This document shows, piece by piece, positions 28,625 to 37,459 of a stretch of 64,000 bases of DNA (position 1 is the first letter of the stretch; every line of letters starts with the position of its first letter). A program made the position numbers and the translations under genes. This DNA is from Sphingomonas kyeonggiensis (GTDB lineage: Bacteria > Pseudomonadota > Alphaproteobacteria > Sphingomonadales > Sphingomonadaceae). The notes beneath the pieces are model-generated. The model was not told the DNA's origin. It searched no databases and saw only the letters and a program-made list of their open reading frames with translations. The DNA lies in NCBI RefSeq assembly GCF_014204495.1, contig NZ_JACHLN010000002.1, positions 1,302,001 through 1,366,000 of the forward strand, in the 5' to 3' direction.

Positions 28625-29949
28625 TGACCCGCTCCCGTGATGATATGTCCCGTCGCTTCCTCGATCCGGCCGAGTGCCTCGCGGGTAAGCGCCGCCTGGC
28701 GCCCCGCTTCTTCCGCCTCGCCGGCAAGCCGCCCGACCTCCAGGCTGATCGTCGCGATCAGCGCCGCGATCTCGCGCGAGGAGACCGCCGTCTCGTCGAT
28801 CGAGGCGAGGATGCCCGCCACGGTCGCCATCTGCGCTTCCATCTCGCCGGATACCGCCCGCACCCGCGCCAGCAGCTCGGTGACCACGCCCAGGATCGCG
28901 CGATTGGTCTCCGCCATCGCGCCGCTTGCGGCCTGCGCCTCGCGGACCGTCGCGGTGATGTCGCCGCTCGCATTGGCCGCCTGGTCGGCGAGGCTGCGCA
29001 CTTCCTGCGCCACCACCGCGAAACCGCGTCCGCTATCGCCTGCCCGCGCCGCCTCGATGCTGGCGTTCAGCGCGAGCAGCTTGGTCTGATGGGCGATGCG
29101 CGAGATCAGCGTGACCACGTCCTCGATCCGGGCATTGTGCGCGGCAAGGCTCTCGGCGCTCTCCTTGCCCTTGAGCGCGATCGCATCGGCATTGCCCGCC
29201 ACTTCAGCGGCTGCCGACGCATCCTCGCGGGCGCGTTCATAGGCCGTGATCAGCCCGGCGGCACTGCGCGCGGATTCCCCCATCGCCACCGCGGCCTGAT
29301 CGGCGGCAGAGGCCACTTCCGAAGCGGGTGCCCGCAGGCTGAGCAGATCGGCCGCGCTGCGTTCGGTGAACTGGGCGATCTCGCGGCTCGCCCGCGCGGT
29401 GCTGGCAATCGATTCAGTGAGCTCGGCCCGCACTTCGGCGAGTTCCTGTCGCCGGATCGCCTGGGCGCGCAGCCGCGCGATCTGGCGAAGGCGGCTGGCG
29501 ATGATCTCGAACTCGATCACCGCAAGCTTCTGGGTGGCGCGGGTCAGCCGCTCGAGCTGGTCGGGATCGCGGCTCAGCTCGAAGAACAGCGCATGGATAT
29601 GCATCTGCGCGACCAGCATCGATGCCGCGACGGTGGAGAATTCCAGCCCGTCCTCGGCGATGCGATCGGCCTCGGCGACGATCCGGTCCAGCCAGGCCTG
29701 GTCGATCGGCCGCGACAGCTTGGCGCGGGCATAGTCCACCCGGCTCTGCACCAGCGCATCGGGCACGGCCGCGCCCGCGCGCCGTTCCAGCAGCTCGCGC
29801 GCCACGCCGGCGATATGCGGCTCGATGAAGCGCCAGGCCTCGGCCAGTTCGGCCTCGAACTGTGCGTCGATCGCATAGGCTTTGCGCAACTGCGCGGCGT
29901 CACGTTCTTCGGACGCCGCCTCAGCGGCGAGTAAGAAATGCTCTCCCAT
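28621..29949 (-). CDS. Soluble methyl-accepting chemoreceptor with globin-like N-terminus
   Basis: 442 residues, no membrane helix. Residues 20-175 resemble the all-helical sensor domain of globin-coupled receptors ([22 protein letters not shown], then [14 protein letters not shown]), but I see no His at the expected proximal haem position, so haem binding is doubtful. The C-terminal half is the signalling coiled coil with the conserved hairpin [20 protein letters not shown] and [17 protein letters not shown]. It would signal through CheA/CheW. It lies 45 bases after kdgK and overlaps the esterase gene, so chemotaxis appears coupled to uronate metabolism. Confidence 0.75.
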   Translation of the reverse strand: MGEHFLLAAEAASEERDAAQLRKAYAIDAQFEAELAEAWRFIEPHIAGVARELLERRAGAAVPDALVQSRVDYARAKLSRPIDQAWLDRIVAEADRIAEDGLEFSTVAASMLVAQMHIHALFFELSRDPDQLERLTRATQKLAVIEFEIIASRLRQIARLRAQAIRRQELAEVRAELTESIASTARASREIAQFTERSAADLLSLRAPASEVASAADQAAVAMGESARSAAGLITAYERAREDASAAAEVAGNADAIALKGKESAESLAAHNARIEDVVTLISRIAHQTKLLALNASIEAARAGDSGRGFAVVAQEVRSLADQAANASGDITATVREAQAASGAMAETNRAILGVVTELLARVRAVSGEMEAQMATVAGILASIDETAVSSREIAALIATISLEVGRLAGEAEEAGRQAALTREALGRIEEATGHIITGAGQ

Positions 29950-29994
29950 CGGCTATCCCCACCCTCTCCGGGGCGATATTTCGCCTCCGGCAGA

Positions 29995-31002
29995 TCATCG
30001 GCGGACGTCGAATCCGCCTTCGCTGAACGCGGCCAGATCGGCACGCGTGAACAAGCTCGCATCGCCCGGCAGCGAATGCTTGAGCGCCGTCAGCCCCAGC
30101 CCCGCTTCGGCCGCTGCCTTCGCATCGCCGCCGCTCTCGATCAGGCCGTGCAGCACACCAGCAGCAAAGGCATCGCCCGCGCCGATACGATCCACGATGC
30201 CGGCGATCAGAACTTCGTCGGTCTGGTAGCCGCCGGCGCGCGTATCGACCCGCGCCGAAACGCGGTGGCTGTCGGCATCGTCGACATGGCGCGCGGTGTT
30301 GGCGATCGTCTGGAGCTTCGGAAACGCCGCGAACGCAGCCTCCGCCGCCTCGCGCCGGCGATCGGCGCCGTCGCCCGAGAATTCGCGCCCGAGCAGCAGC
30401 GAGATGTCGCGGTGGTTGCCGAACAGCAGGTCGGCATGGCCGATCAGCTGGGTCAGCACCGCCTTGGGATCGCTGTCCCAGCTTTCCCACAGCTTCGCGC
30501 GGTAATTGCCGTCGAACGACACCGGGATGCCCCGGGCAGCCGCCGCTTCCGCCGCGGCGATCGCGGCGCTGGCGGTGTTGTGGCCGAGCGCGGGCGTGAT
30601 GCCCGACAGATGGAGCCGGGTGGCGCCCTCGAGCAGCACATTCCAGTCCCACACATCGGCCGGGCGCTCGGCGAACACCGAATGCGCGCGGTCATAGACG
30701 ATATCGGAAGCGCGCAGGCCCGCGCCCTGGGTCAGGAAATACAGGCCGAGCCGGCCGGGCGCCGAGACGATCGTCGAGGTATCGACGCCGCGCCGGCGCA
30801 GCTCGCCGATCGCCGCCGCGCCCAGCGCATTGTCCGCCACCACGCTGATCATCCGGACCTTGTGGCCAAGGCAGGCCAGGCCGGTGGCGACATTCGCCTC
30901 GGCCCCGGCGACGTTCACGTCGAGCTTCGGCGTCTGCAGCAGCAGCTCGCGCCCGGGCGCCGACAGCCGCAGCATCAGCTCACCGAAAAAGACGATGCTC
31001 AT
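29995..31002 (-). CDS. kdgK: 2-keto-3-deoxygluconate kinase
   Basis: 335 residues of the PfkB/ribokinase family. The N-terminus IVFFGELMLRLS and the C-terminal ATP/anion-hole signature DRIGAGDAFAAGVLHGL with catalytic Asp fit KdgK, and FDGNYRAKLWES is typical of keto-deoxygluconate kinases. It phosphorylates KDG to KDPG. The start ATG overlaps the kduD stop by four bases. The KDPG aldolase is not in this window. Confidence 0.9.
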   Translation of the reverse strand: MSIVFFGELMLRLSAPGRELLLQTPKLDVNVAGAEANVATGLACLGHKVRMISVVADNALGAAAIGELRRRGVDTSTIVSAPGRLGLYFLTQGAGLRASDIVYDRAHSVFAERPADVWDWNVLLEGATRLHLSGITPALGHNTASAAIAAAEAAAARGIPVSFDGNYRAKLWESWDSDPKAVLTQLIGHADLLFGNHRDISLLLGREFSGDGADRRREAAEAAFAAFPKLQTIANTARHVDDADSHRVSARVDTRAGGYQTDEVLIAGIVDRIGAGDAFAAGVLHGLIESGGDAKAAAEAGLGLTALKHSLPGDASLFTRADLAAFSEGGFDVRR

Positions 31003-31754
31003 CGCGCCAGCCACCCGCCGTCCACGGCGAGGATATGGCCCTGGATATAGTCCGCCGCCGAGGAAGCGAGGAACACCGCCGCGCCGCCCATGTCTTCCGG
31101 CGAGCCCCAGCGTCCGGCGGGAATGCGCTCCATGATCTGGCGGTTGCGCGTCTCGTCCGCCTGCAGCGCCGCCGTGTTGTTGGTGGCGATGTAGCCCGGG
31201 GCGATCGCGTTCACGTTGATGCCCTTGGTCGCCCATTCATTGGCGAGCAGCTTGGTGAGGCCGCCGATGCCCGACTTGGACGCGGTGTAGCTCGGTACGC
31301 GGATGCCGCCTTGGAAGGTGAGCATCGAGGCGATGTTGATGATCTTGCCGCCGCCATTGGCGACCATGTGCCGGCCGGCGGCCTGGCAGAGGAAGAACAC
31401 CGACTTGAGGTTGGTGTCGACCACCGCGTCCCAGTCCTCCTCGGTGAAATCGAGGCTGTCGTTGCGGCGGATGATGCCGGCATTGTTGACCAGGATGTCG
31501 AGCCCGCCCAACTTATCCACAGCTTCGTCCACAACCCTGCCCACAGGCTCGATGGTCGAGAGATCGGCCGAGATGATCTCCGCCCTGCGGCCGAGCGCGC
31601 GGACCTTCTCGACGGTTTCCTGCGCCGGGGTGCGGCCCACGGCGGCGATGTCCGCGCCGGCGGCGGCAAGCGCCAGCGCAATGCCCTGGCCGATGCCGGT
31701 ATTGGCGCCGGTGACTACGGCAACCTTGCCGGAAAGATCGAAGGGATTGGTCAT
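30999..31754 (-). CDS. kduD: 2-deoxy-D-gluconate / 2-keto-3-deoxygluconate 3-dehydrogenase
   Basis: 251 residues, classical short-chain dehydrogenase. TGANTGIGQG is the NAD(P)-binding loop, NNAGI the structural motif, and Ser (ASMLTFQGG), YTASKSG (Tyr-x-x-x-Lys) the catalytic set. It reduces 2,5-diketo-3-deoxygluconate, made by KduI or DhuI, to KDG. The start at 31754 is 96 bases after the kduI stop. Confidence 0.93.
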   Translation of the reverse strand: MTNPFDLSGKVAVVTGANTGIGQGIALALAAAGADIAAVGRTPAQETVEKVRALGRRAEIISADLSTIEPVGRVVDEAVDKLGGLDILVNNAGIIRRNDSLDFTEEDWDAVVDTNLKSVFFLCQAAGRHMVANGGGKIINIASMLTFQGGIRVPSYTASKSGIGGLTKLLANEWATKGINVNAIAPGYIATNNTAALQADETRNRQIMERIPAGRWGSPEDMGGAAVFLASSAADYIQGHILAVDGGWLAR

Positions 31755-31849
31755 TGCTTCTCTCGCTCGCCTCCCGTGCGGGAGGTGTCGGGTGGATATT
31801 TGGAAGGGTAGCGGGCGCCGATCGGCGCCGCCCGCTCCGGGGTCTCGGC

Positions 31850-32683
31850 TCAAGCCAGCTGGCAGATGTCCATGACGTTCATGTCGGTATAGTCCTGGTT
31901 CTCGCCGGCCATCGCCCAGATGAAGGTATAGGCGCGCGTGCCCGAGCCCATGTGGACCGACCAGGGCGGCGAGATCACCGCTTCCTGGTTCGCGATCACG
32001 ATATGGCGAAGCGCGTCCGGCTCCCCCATATAGTGGAAGACGCGGTCGTTCTCGCCCAGGTCGGTGTAGAGGTAGATTTCCGAGCGCCGCTCATGGACGT
32101 GGCACGGCATGGTGTTCCACACCGAGCCCGGCTTGAGCGTGGTCAGGCCCATCACCAGCTGTGCGCTGTCGCACACGCCGGGGATGACGAGCTGGTAGAT
32201 CGAGCGCTCGTTCGATTCCTCCAGGCTGCCGCGGTCGAGCCGGTTGGCGTCGGCGATGCCCAGCTTGCGGGTGGTGAATGCCTTGTGGGCGGGGCAGGAT
32301 ACCAGATAATAGCGCGCGCCGGCGCCCGCGAACCGCACATCCGCCGCGCCCATGGTCACATACAGGCAATCCTTGTTGCCCAGTTCGAATCCCTCCCCAT
32401 CAACGGTGACCGTCCCGGATTCGCCAATATTGACCACCGCCAGCTCGCGGCGCTCCAGGAACGGATGCCCCGCCGCCGAAGCCGGCTCGGTCTGGTCGGG
32501 CAGCTTGATGCTACCCGCACCCGGCGTCGCCCCGCCGATCACCATGCGATCGGCATGGGTGTAGTTCAGCACGACTTCACCCTCGCGGAACAGGTCCGTG
32601 ATCAGATAGCGGTCACGCAGTTCCTCGTTCGAGACGCACTCCATCATGTCGGGGTGCGTGGCGTAATAGGTCCGTTCGAACAT
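31850..32683 (-). CDS. kduI: 5-keto-4-deoxyuronate isomerase
   Basis: 277 residues, full length. The zinc ligands known from E. coli KduI are conserved: His195, His197 and Glu202 in CHVHERRSE, and His244 in WSVHMGSG. It converts 5-keto-4-deoxyuronate, the spontaneous product of unsaturated uronates, to 2,5-diketo-3-deoxygluconate. A second, unrelated isomerase for the same step is encoded just upstream. Confidence 0.96.
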   Translation of the reverse strand: MFERTYYATHPDMMECVSNEELRDRYLITDLFREGEVVLNYTHADRMVIGGATPGAGSIKLPDQTEPASAAGHPFLERRELAVVNIGESGTVTVDGEGFELGNKDCLYVTMGAADVRFAGAGARYYLVSCPAHKAFTTRKLGIADANRLDRGSLEESNERSIYQLVIPGVCDSAQLVMGLTTLKPGSVWNTMPCHVHERRSEIYLYTDLGENDRVFHYMGEPDALRHIVIANQEAVISPPWSVHMGSGTRAYTFIWAMAGENQDYTDMNVMDICQLA

Positions 32684-32720
32684 GGCGGGGCTCCGTTGCG
32701 TCAGGCAGCGTTGAGGCGGT

Positions 32721-33377
32721 TCAGGCGGGTTCGGCTTCGCGCGCGGCCACGCTCTTCAGATATGCGCTGATCTCGGCATCCTGCGAGTTGGCGTAGAAAT
32801 ATTCGGCGAACTTCTCGCCGGCGATCGCGGCGCGCAGCAGGTCCTGGTCGACGTTTTTGAGGACGGTCAGCATGTCGTTGCAGGTCACCGCCTTGAGATC
32901 CTTCAGGATGCCGCGGTTCTTGCGCATGATCTCCGCACGCTCCTTCGGATAGCCGAGGCCGCGCTCGCCGTCGAACAGCTTGGCGTACACGTCCTTGAGG
33001 TTCAGCTCGGCGGCCCAGCCGAAACCCTTGGCATAGGGCATCGAGATCGCGTTGCCGTCGTTGATCTGGCCGAACAGGAAGGCGTCGGTCGGGTCGATGA
33101 CCAGGCCGCAGAACACGCCCGGCATCGCGTTGCAGGCGAGCATCGCGCCCATGCCGGTGCCGCAGCCGGTGACGACGAAGTCCGCCGCGCCCGAGTTGAG
33201 CAGGATGCCGGCCAGCAGGCCGTTCATCACATAGGTGAGCGAGGCATCGTCCTCGGCCGAATACATGCCGTAGTTGAACACCTGATGGCCCAGCGGCTCG
33301 GCAACGCTGGTCAGCGCATCATGGATGATGCTGTTCTTGGCGGCCTGGCTGTTCTCGTTGATCAGCGCGATCTTCAT
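32721..33377 (-). CDS. dhuI: DhuI-like RpiB/LacAB-family deoxy-keto-uronate isomerase
   Basis: 218 residues. The start [15 protein letters not shown], then [20 protein letters not shown] with catalytic-type Cys72, and [16 protein letters not shown] match the RpiB/LacA/LacB-type isomerase DhuI described for unsaturated uronates from glycosaminoglycans in streptococci. It would perform the same isomerisation as KduI. Symbol given by similarity from memory; an ordinary ribose-5-phosphate isomerase is less likely given the extra 60 C-terminal residues and the context. Confidence 0.8.
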   Translation of the reverse strand: MKIALINENSQAAKNSIIHDALTSVAEPLGHQVFNYGMYSAEDDASLTYVMNGLLAGILLNSGAADFVVTGCGTGMGAMLACNAMPGVFCGLVIDPTDAFLFGQINDGNAISMPYAKGFGWAAELNLKDVYAKLFDGERGLGYPKERAEIMRKNRGILKDLKAVTCNDMLTVLKNVDQDLLRAAIAGEKFAEYFYANSQDAEISAYLKSVAAREAEPA

Positions 33378-33440
33378 GATGGTTCCTTCAATATCTGTCC
33401 GGCGGGGCGACCGGGCCTGGGGTTTGCCCCTGTGAATGGG

Positions 33441-34883
33441 TCAGGCGGCTTCCGCACGGCGCGGGGCCTCGTCGAGCTTGTACGCCTTGCGCACCAGCCC
33501 GTTGGTGAGTTCGTGCGCCAGCTCGGCAGCCTCCCAGTCGAGCAGCCGCCCCTCGGCGACCAGCCGGGCGAGGAAAGCGCAATCGACGCGGCGGGCGACA
33601 TCGTGCCGCGCCGGGATCGACAGGAAGGCGCGAGTATCGTCGTTGAAGCCGACGGTGTTGTAGAAGCCGGCCGTCTCGGTCACCTGCTCGCGGAAGCGGC
33701 GCATGCCCTCGGGCGAGTCATGGAACCACCAGGAGGGGCCGAGCTTCAGGCACGGATAATGGCCGGCCAGCGGCGCCAGCTCGCGGGCATAGACAGTCTC
33801 GTCGAGCGTGAAGAGGATGATCGAGAGATCGGTCGAGGTGCCGAACCGGTCGAGCAGCGGCTTGAGCGCATGCACATAGTCGGTGCGCATCGGGATGTCC
33901 GCGCCCTTGTCGCGGCCATGGCTCTCGAACAGCCCGCCATTGTGGTTGCGGAAAGAGCCCGGATGGATCTGCATCACCATCCCGTCCTCGACGCTCATCG
34001 CCGCCATCTCGGTCAGCATCTGGGCGCGGAACAGCTCGGCATCCTGCGGGGTCCAGCGATCGGACAGGATCGTGCGGAACAGCCGCTCGGCCTCGTCCTT
34101 GCTCAGGTTCGCGGTGGCCGCCGTCGGATGGCCATGATCGGTCGCGGTGGCGCCGGCGGCGCGGAAATCGGCGCGGCGCTTGCGATGCGCGGCGAGATAG
34201 CCGTCCCAGCTGTACACGTCCTCGCCGGTCTTCTCGGCGAATATCTTCATCGCGCCAGCGAACTGCTCATGCTCGACGTCGATCACCGCGTCCGGGCGAT
34301 AGGTGGTGACTACCCGGCCGTTCCAGCCGCTATTGTGGATCGCATGGTGCGGCGAAAGATCGTCCTGCGGCCCCTCGGTGGTGGCGAGGAAGCCGATGTT
34401 GAAGCGATCGAACAGCGCGCGCGGCTTGAACGCGTCGGTCGCCAGCTTGGCGTTGATCGTGTCGTAATAGAGGTCGGCGGTGGTGGCATCGAGCGCCACG
34501 TCGAAGCCGAACACCTCGCCGAACACATGGCTCAGCCACATCGACGACGGGGTGCCGCGGAACAGATAGGTGTGCTGGGCAAAGGTCCGCCATGCCTCGC
34601 GCGGGTCGGTGGCTGGCATGCCCGCCTTGCTCGGCACACAGAGCGCATCGAGCGACACGCCCTGCGAATAGAGCATGCGGTAGATATAGTGATCCGGCGA
34701 AAGCAGCAGCTCGGTGGCGTTCGACCAGTTGGCGTTGGTCGAGAACCAGGTCGGATCGGTATGCCCATGCGGGCTGATGATCGGCAGCCCGGCCACTTCG
34801 GCATAGAGCGCACGCGCGATACTCCGCGAACGATCCTCCGCCGGGAACAGCCGGTCAGGGTCTAGCTTCAGGGGCCGGGCCAT
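33441..34883 (-). CDS. uxaC: Uronate (glucuronate/galacturonate) isomerase
   Basis: 480 residues from ATG 34883, which has AGAGG seven bases ahead; a TTG two codons earlier is in frame. The amidohydrolase-like metal site PHGHTDP (His39, His41) is present, as are DRFNIGFLATTEGP, MQIHPGS and SILFTLDET-like family segments. It converts D-glucuronate to fructuronate or D-galacturonate to tagaturonate. The next enzymes (UxaB/UxuB, UxaA/UxuA) are not in this window. Confidence 0.95.
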   Translation of the reverse strand: MARPLKLDPDRLFPAEDRSRSIARALYAEVAGLPIISPHGHTDPTWFSTNANWSNATELLLSPDHYIYRMLYSQGVSLDALCVPSKAGMPATDPREAWRTFAQHTYLFRGTPSSMWLSHVFGEVFGFDVALDATTADLYYDTINAKLATDAFKPRALFDRFNIGFLATTEGPQDDLSPHHAIHNSGWNGRVVTTYRPDAVIDVEHEQFAGAMKIFAEKTGEDVYSWDGYLAAHRKRRADFRAAGATATDHGHPTAATANLSKDEAERLFRTILSDRWTPQDAELFRAQMLTEMAAMSVEDGMVMQIHPGSFRNHNGGLFESHGRDKGADIPMRTDYVHALKPLLDRFGTSTDLSIILFTLDETVYARELAPLAGHYPCLKLGPSWWFHDSPEGMRRFREQVTETAGFYNTVGFNDDTRAFLSIPARHDVARRVDCAFLARLVAEGRLLDWEAAELAHELTNGLVRKAYKLDEAPRRAEAA

Positions 34884-34898
34884 CTTCAATCCTCTCGT

Positions 34899-36212
34899 TT
34901 ACGCGACGTCCGCGCGCTCAAGGCGCGGCGAAAGCAGGTGGATCGAAAGCAGCGCCAGGAAATACGCCGCACCCGCGACGATGAAGAGCGGCGCGTAGCT
35001 GCCGATCACGTCGAGCACATAGCCCGCGTACTTCGAGAAGACCATGCCGCCTACGGCACCGACCGTGCCACCAATACCAATGACCGAACCCACCGCGAAG
35101 CGCGGTACGGTGTCCGAAGGGATAGTGTAGAGCGTCGCCGAGAAGCTCTGGTGCGCGGCGGCGGCCACGCCGACGAAGAACACGCTGATCCAGAGGTTGC
35201 CGTAGAAGGTGGTGAAGACCACCGGGAGCACGAAGCAGGCCGAGATCAGCATGGTCAGCTTGCGCGCCTTGTTCACGCTCATGCCGGTGCTCATCAGCTT
35301 GCCCGAGAGCCAGCCGCCCGCGACCGAGCCGACGTCCGAGATCAGGTAGATCGCGCCTAGCGCGATCGCCGCGGTCGGCGAGTCCCAGCTCGTCAGGTTC
35401 AGGCCATATTCCTTGCCCAGCCAGCTGGGCAGCCAGAACAGGTAGAACCACCAGATCGGGTCGATGAAGAACTTGCCGAGCGCGAAGGCCCAGGTCTCGC
35501 GCTTGACCAGCAGCTTGCCCCACAGGTTCTTCACCTCGACCACGGGGTCGGCGGGATCCTGCGTGATGTAGGCGAGTTCGGCCTCACCCACCTTGGGGTG
35601 GTCGGCCGGCTTGTCGCGGAAGATGGCGAGCCAGGCGATCAGCCAGATCACGCCGAAAACGCCGGTGATCACGAAGGTCATGCGCCAGCCGACCGCCGGG
35701 ACCATCGCCCAGATCAGCAGCGGGGTGAGGATCGCGCCGACATTCGAGCCGGCGTTGAACAGGCCGACCGCGAAGGCGCGCTCCTTGGCGGGGAACCAGT
35801 CCGCGACGGTTTTCACGCCCGCCGGGAAGTTGCCCGATTCACCGATGCCCAGACCGAAGCGGGCCAGGGTGAACTGCATCACGCTGTGCACGCCGCCATG
35901 CGCGACGTGCGCGATCGTCCAGATCACGACGGCGATCGCATAGCCGAAGCGCGCGCCGATCGCGTCGACGATCTTGCCGAAGGCGAGATAGCCGATCGCG
36001 TACGCGGCCTGGAAATAGAAGACGATGTTGGCGTAGTCGGTCTCGGACCAGCCGAGTTCCTTGGAGAGATCGGGCTTGAGCACCGCGATCATCTGCCGGT
36101 CGACATAGTTGATGGCGGTGGCGGCGAAGAGCAGCCCCACGATCACCCAGCGGTAGCGACCGACGCGCGAAACCGCGCCGGAGACTGCCGCCTCTCCCTT
36201 ACTCGCCATCAT
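34899..36212 (-). CDS. exuT: ExuT-like hexuronate MFS transporter
   Basis: 437 residues with twelve transmembrane helices. NYVDRQMIAVLKPDLSKELG, GIGESGNFPAGVKTVADWFP and KERAFAVGLFNAGSNVGA are signatures of the anion:cation symporter (ACS) branch that contains ExuT. It would carry uronate monomers across the inner membrane. The stop is 15 bases before the uxaC start. Confidence 0.9.
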   Translation of the reverse strand: MMASKGEAAVSGAVSRVGRYRWVIVGLLFAATAINYVDRQMIAVLKPDLSKELGWSETDYANIVFYFQAAYAIGYLAFGKIVDAIGARFGYAIAVVIWTIAHVAHGGVHSVMQFTLARFGLGIGESGNFPAGVKTVADWFPAKERAFAVGLFNAGSNVGAILTPLLIWAMVPAVGWRMTFVITGVFGVIWLIAWLAIFRDKPADHPKVGEAELAYITQDPADPVVEVKNLWGKLLVKRETWAFALGKFFIDPIWWFYLFWLPSWLGKEYGLNLTSWDSPTAAIALGAIYLISDVGSVAGGWLSGKLMSTGMSVNKARKLTMLISACFVLPVVFTTFYGNLWISVFFVGVAAAAHQSFSATLYTIPSDTVPRFAVGSVIGIGGTVGAVGGMVFSKYAGYVLDVIGSYAPLFIVAGAAYFLALLSIHLLSPRLERADVA

Positions 36213-36248
36213 TCTCTCCCTATTATTTTATGCCGCGCGACCGCCGAA

Positions 36249-37067
36249 TCAGGCGTCGTGGATGCCGACAATACGGCACTTGACGCTGTAGTCCTGCGCG
36301 AACCGAGCATCGACCAGCTCACCGACCCGAACCGGATGCACGCCGGTGACGGCGCCGGTGGAGATCCACTGGCCCTGGGCAAGCGGCAGCTGCCGGCTGG
36401 CGGCAAGCTCGAACAGGAAACGGACGGCACCGAAGGGGCCGTCGAGCATCGTGCTCGCGGTCGCCTCGCCGGCCACTTCGTCTTCGATGACCAGCGACAC
36501 GGGCCAATCGAGGAAATCCGCGTCGAGCGGGATCGCCGCGCCGATCACCAGGCCGTTGTTGTTGCCGAAATCCGAAACGGTCACGGCCGGACCGTGCGCG
36601 TTGATCCCCGGGAAGGGCGAGCTAGCCACTTCGATGCCGACATGGATCGCATCGACATATTCCGCGACCTCTTCATTGGTCCAGGCGCGGTCGAAACTCT
36701 CGGGCAGCGGGCCCAGACGCAGCAGATATTCCGCCTCGCCGGCAGCAAAACCCTGCTCGAACACCGGCATGTCGGGCACATCCCCCTCGCCCGCCGTCAC
36801 CACCGAATCGGCGAAGATCGGACCGGCCAGGCGGTTCGCGCCATAGGTGGCGTCGAGCGGTTCCGGGATCTTCCCGACCTTCCAGCCGACGACCTTGTCG
36901 CCGAACAGCTCGATCGCGCGCTCCTGGATGCCATAGGCTTCGTCGAGCGTACCGGGCAGGTCGCCCGGATAGTCGTTCAGCGCATTGCCCGCCTGACGAG
37001 CTGAAACAAATGCCTGGGCGATGGCGTCAGCCGGTTCCCGTCCTTCGATCAACTTGAAATTCCCCAT
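36249..37067 (-). CDS. FAH/2-keto-4-pentenoate hydratase-family protein
   Basis: 272 residues from ATG 37067. WKVGKI near 70, metal-ligand acidic segment GEAEYLLRL, then GIEVASSPFPG and DFGNNNGLVIG are typical of the MhpD/FAH-type hydratase fold. The family hydrates or cleaves 2-keto acids. It is the first gene of the uronate operon, so it may act on a 2-keto-deoxy acid, perhaps in a non-phosphorylative side branch; the substrate cannot be read from sequence. Confidence 0.8.
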   Translation of the reverse strand: MGNFKLIEGREPADAIAQAFVSARQAGNALNDYPGDLPGTLDEAYGIQERAIELFGDKVVGWKVGKIPEPLDATYGANRLAGPIFADSVVTAGEGDVPDMPVFEQGFAAGEAEYLLRLGPLPESFDRAWTNEEVAEYVDAIHVGIEVASSPFPGINAHGPAVTVSDFGNNNGLVIGAAIPLDADFLDWPVSLVIEDEVAGEATASTMLDGPFGAVRFLFELAASRQLPLAQGQWISTGAVTGVHPVRVGELVDARFAQDYSVKCRIVGIHDA

Positions 37068-37308
37068 TGTTCCGGTCGCGTGAGGGCCGCTCGCCACGCG
37101 CGGCTGGCACAAATGCAGCCGCCGCCCGACATCGCCGCTCCACCCGCTTCGCCTGCCCCGATCACCGCTCGCCTCCAACGGTTTCTCAGGATCTGGGAAA
37201 GACAGGCCGGAGCCGGTGCCGGACCATGTCGAGTAACTTGCGCGCGATCTCCTCTCCGAGTGGCCGCGTCCCGGCTTTGCTCGGGTCCGCGGAATGTCGC
37301 CCAATGCT

Positions 37309-37318
37309 ACCGGTGTCA
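37309..37318. promoter_or_regulatory. LacI-type operator decamer, uronate promoter region (1)
   Basis: ACCGGTGTCA, 242 bases before the FAH-family start. Identical to copies at the receptor and regulator promoters. Confidence 0.5.
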
Positions 37319-37384
37319 CGGTGGCGCGTCAACGCACCTAAAGCCGGATCGTCGAAATAGCATGGAAACGAGAAAGGGATTGCC

Positions 37385-37394
37385 ACCGGTGTCA
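37385..37394. promoter_or_regulatory. LacI-type operator decamer, uronate promoter region (2)
   Basis: ACCGGTGTCA within TGCCACCGGTGTCA, a near-perfect 14-bp palindrome, 66-75 bases before the LamG-type gene and just ahead of a TTGACA. Best-formed of the sites. Confidence 0.55.
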
Positions 37395-37459
37395 GCCATC
37401 GCCATGCTTGACAACAAAGGCGGCCGAGACCGTCCTGTTATGGTTCAGAGAGGCATGTC

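Larger units (their letters stand above)
37068..37459. other. 392-bp divergent promoter region of the uronate operon
   Basis: Lies between the divergent FAH-family gene and the LamG-type gene. Holds two operator-like decamers (37309-37318, 37385-37394) and a TTGACA at 37408-37413 that lacks a -10 at normal spacing. No other coding or RNA feature seen. Confidence 0.5.

Noticed and set aside
37408..37441. TTGACA and TGTTAT as a promoter of the LamG-type gene
   Set aside because: The spacing is 22 bases, too long for a standard sigma-70 promoter.
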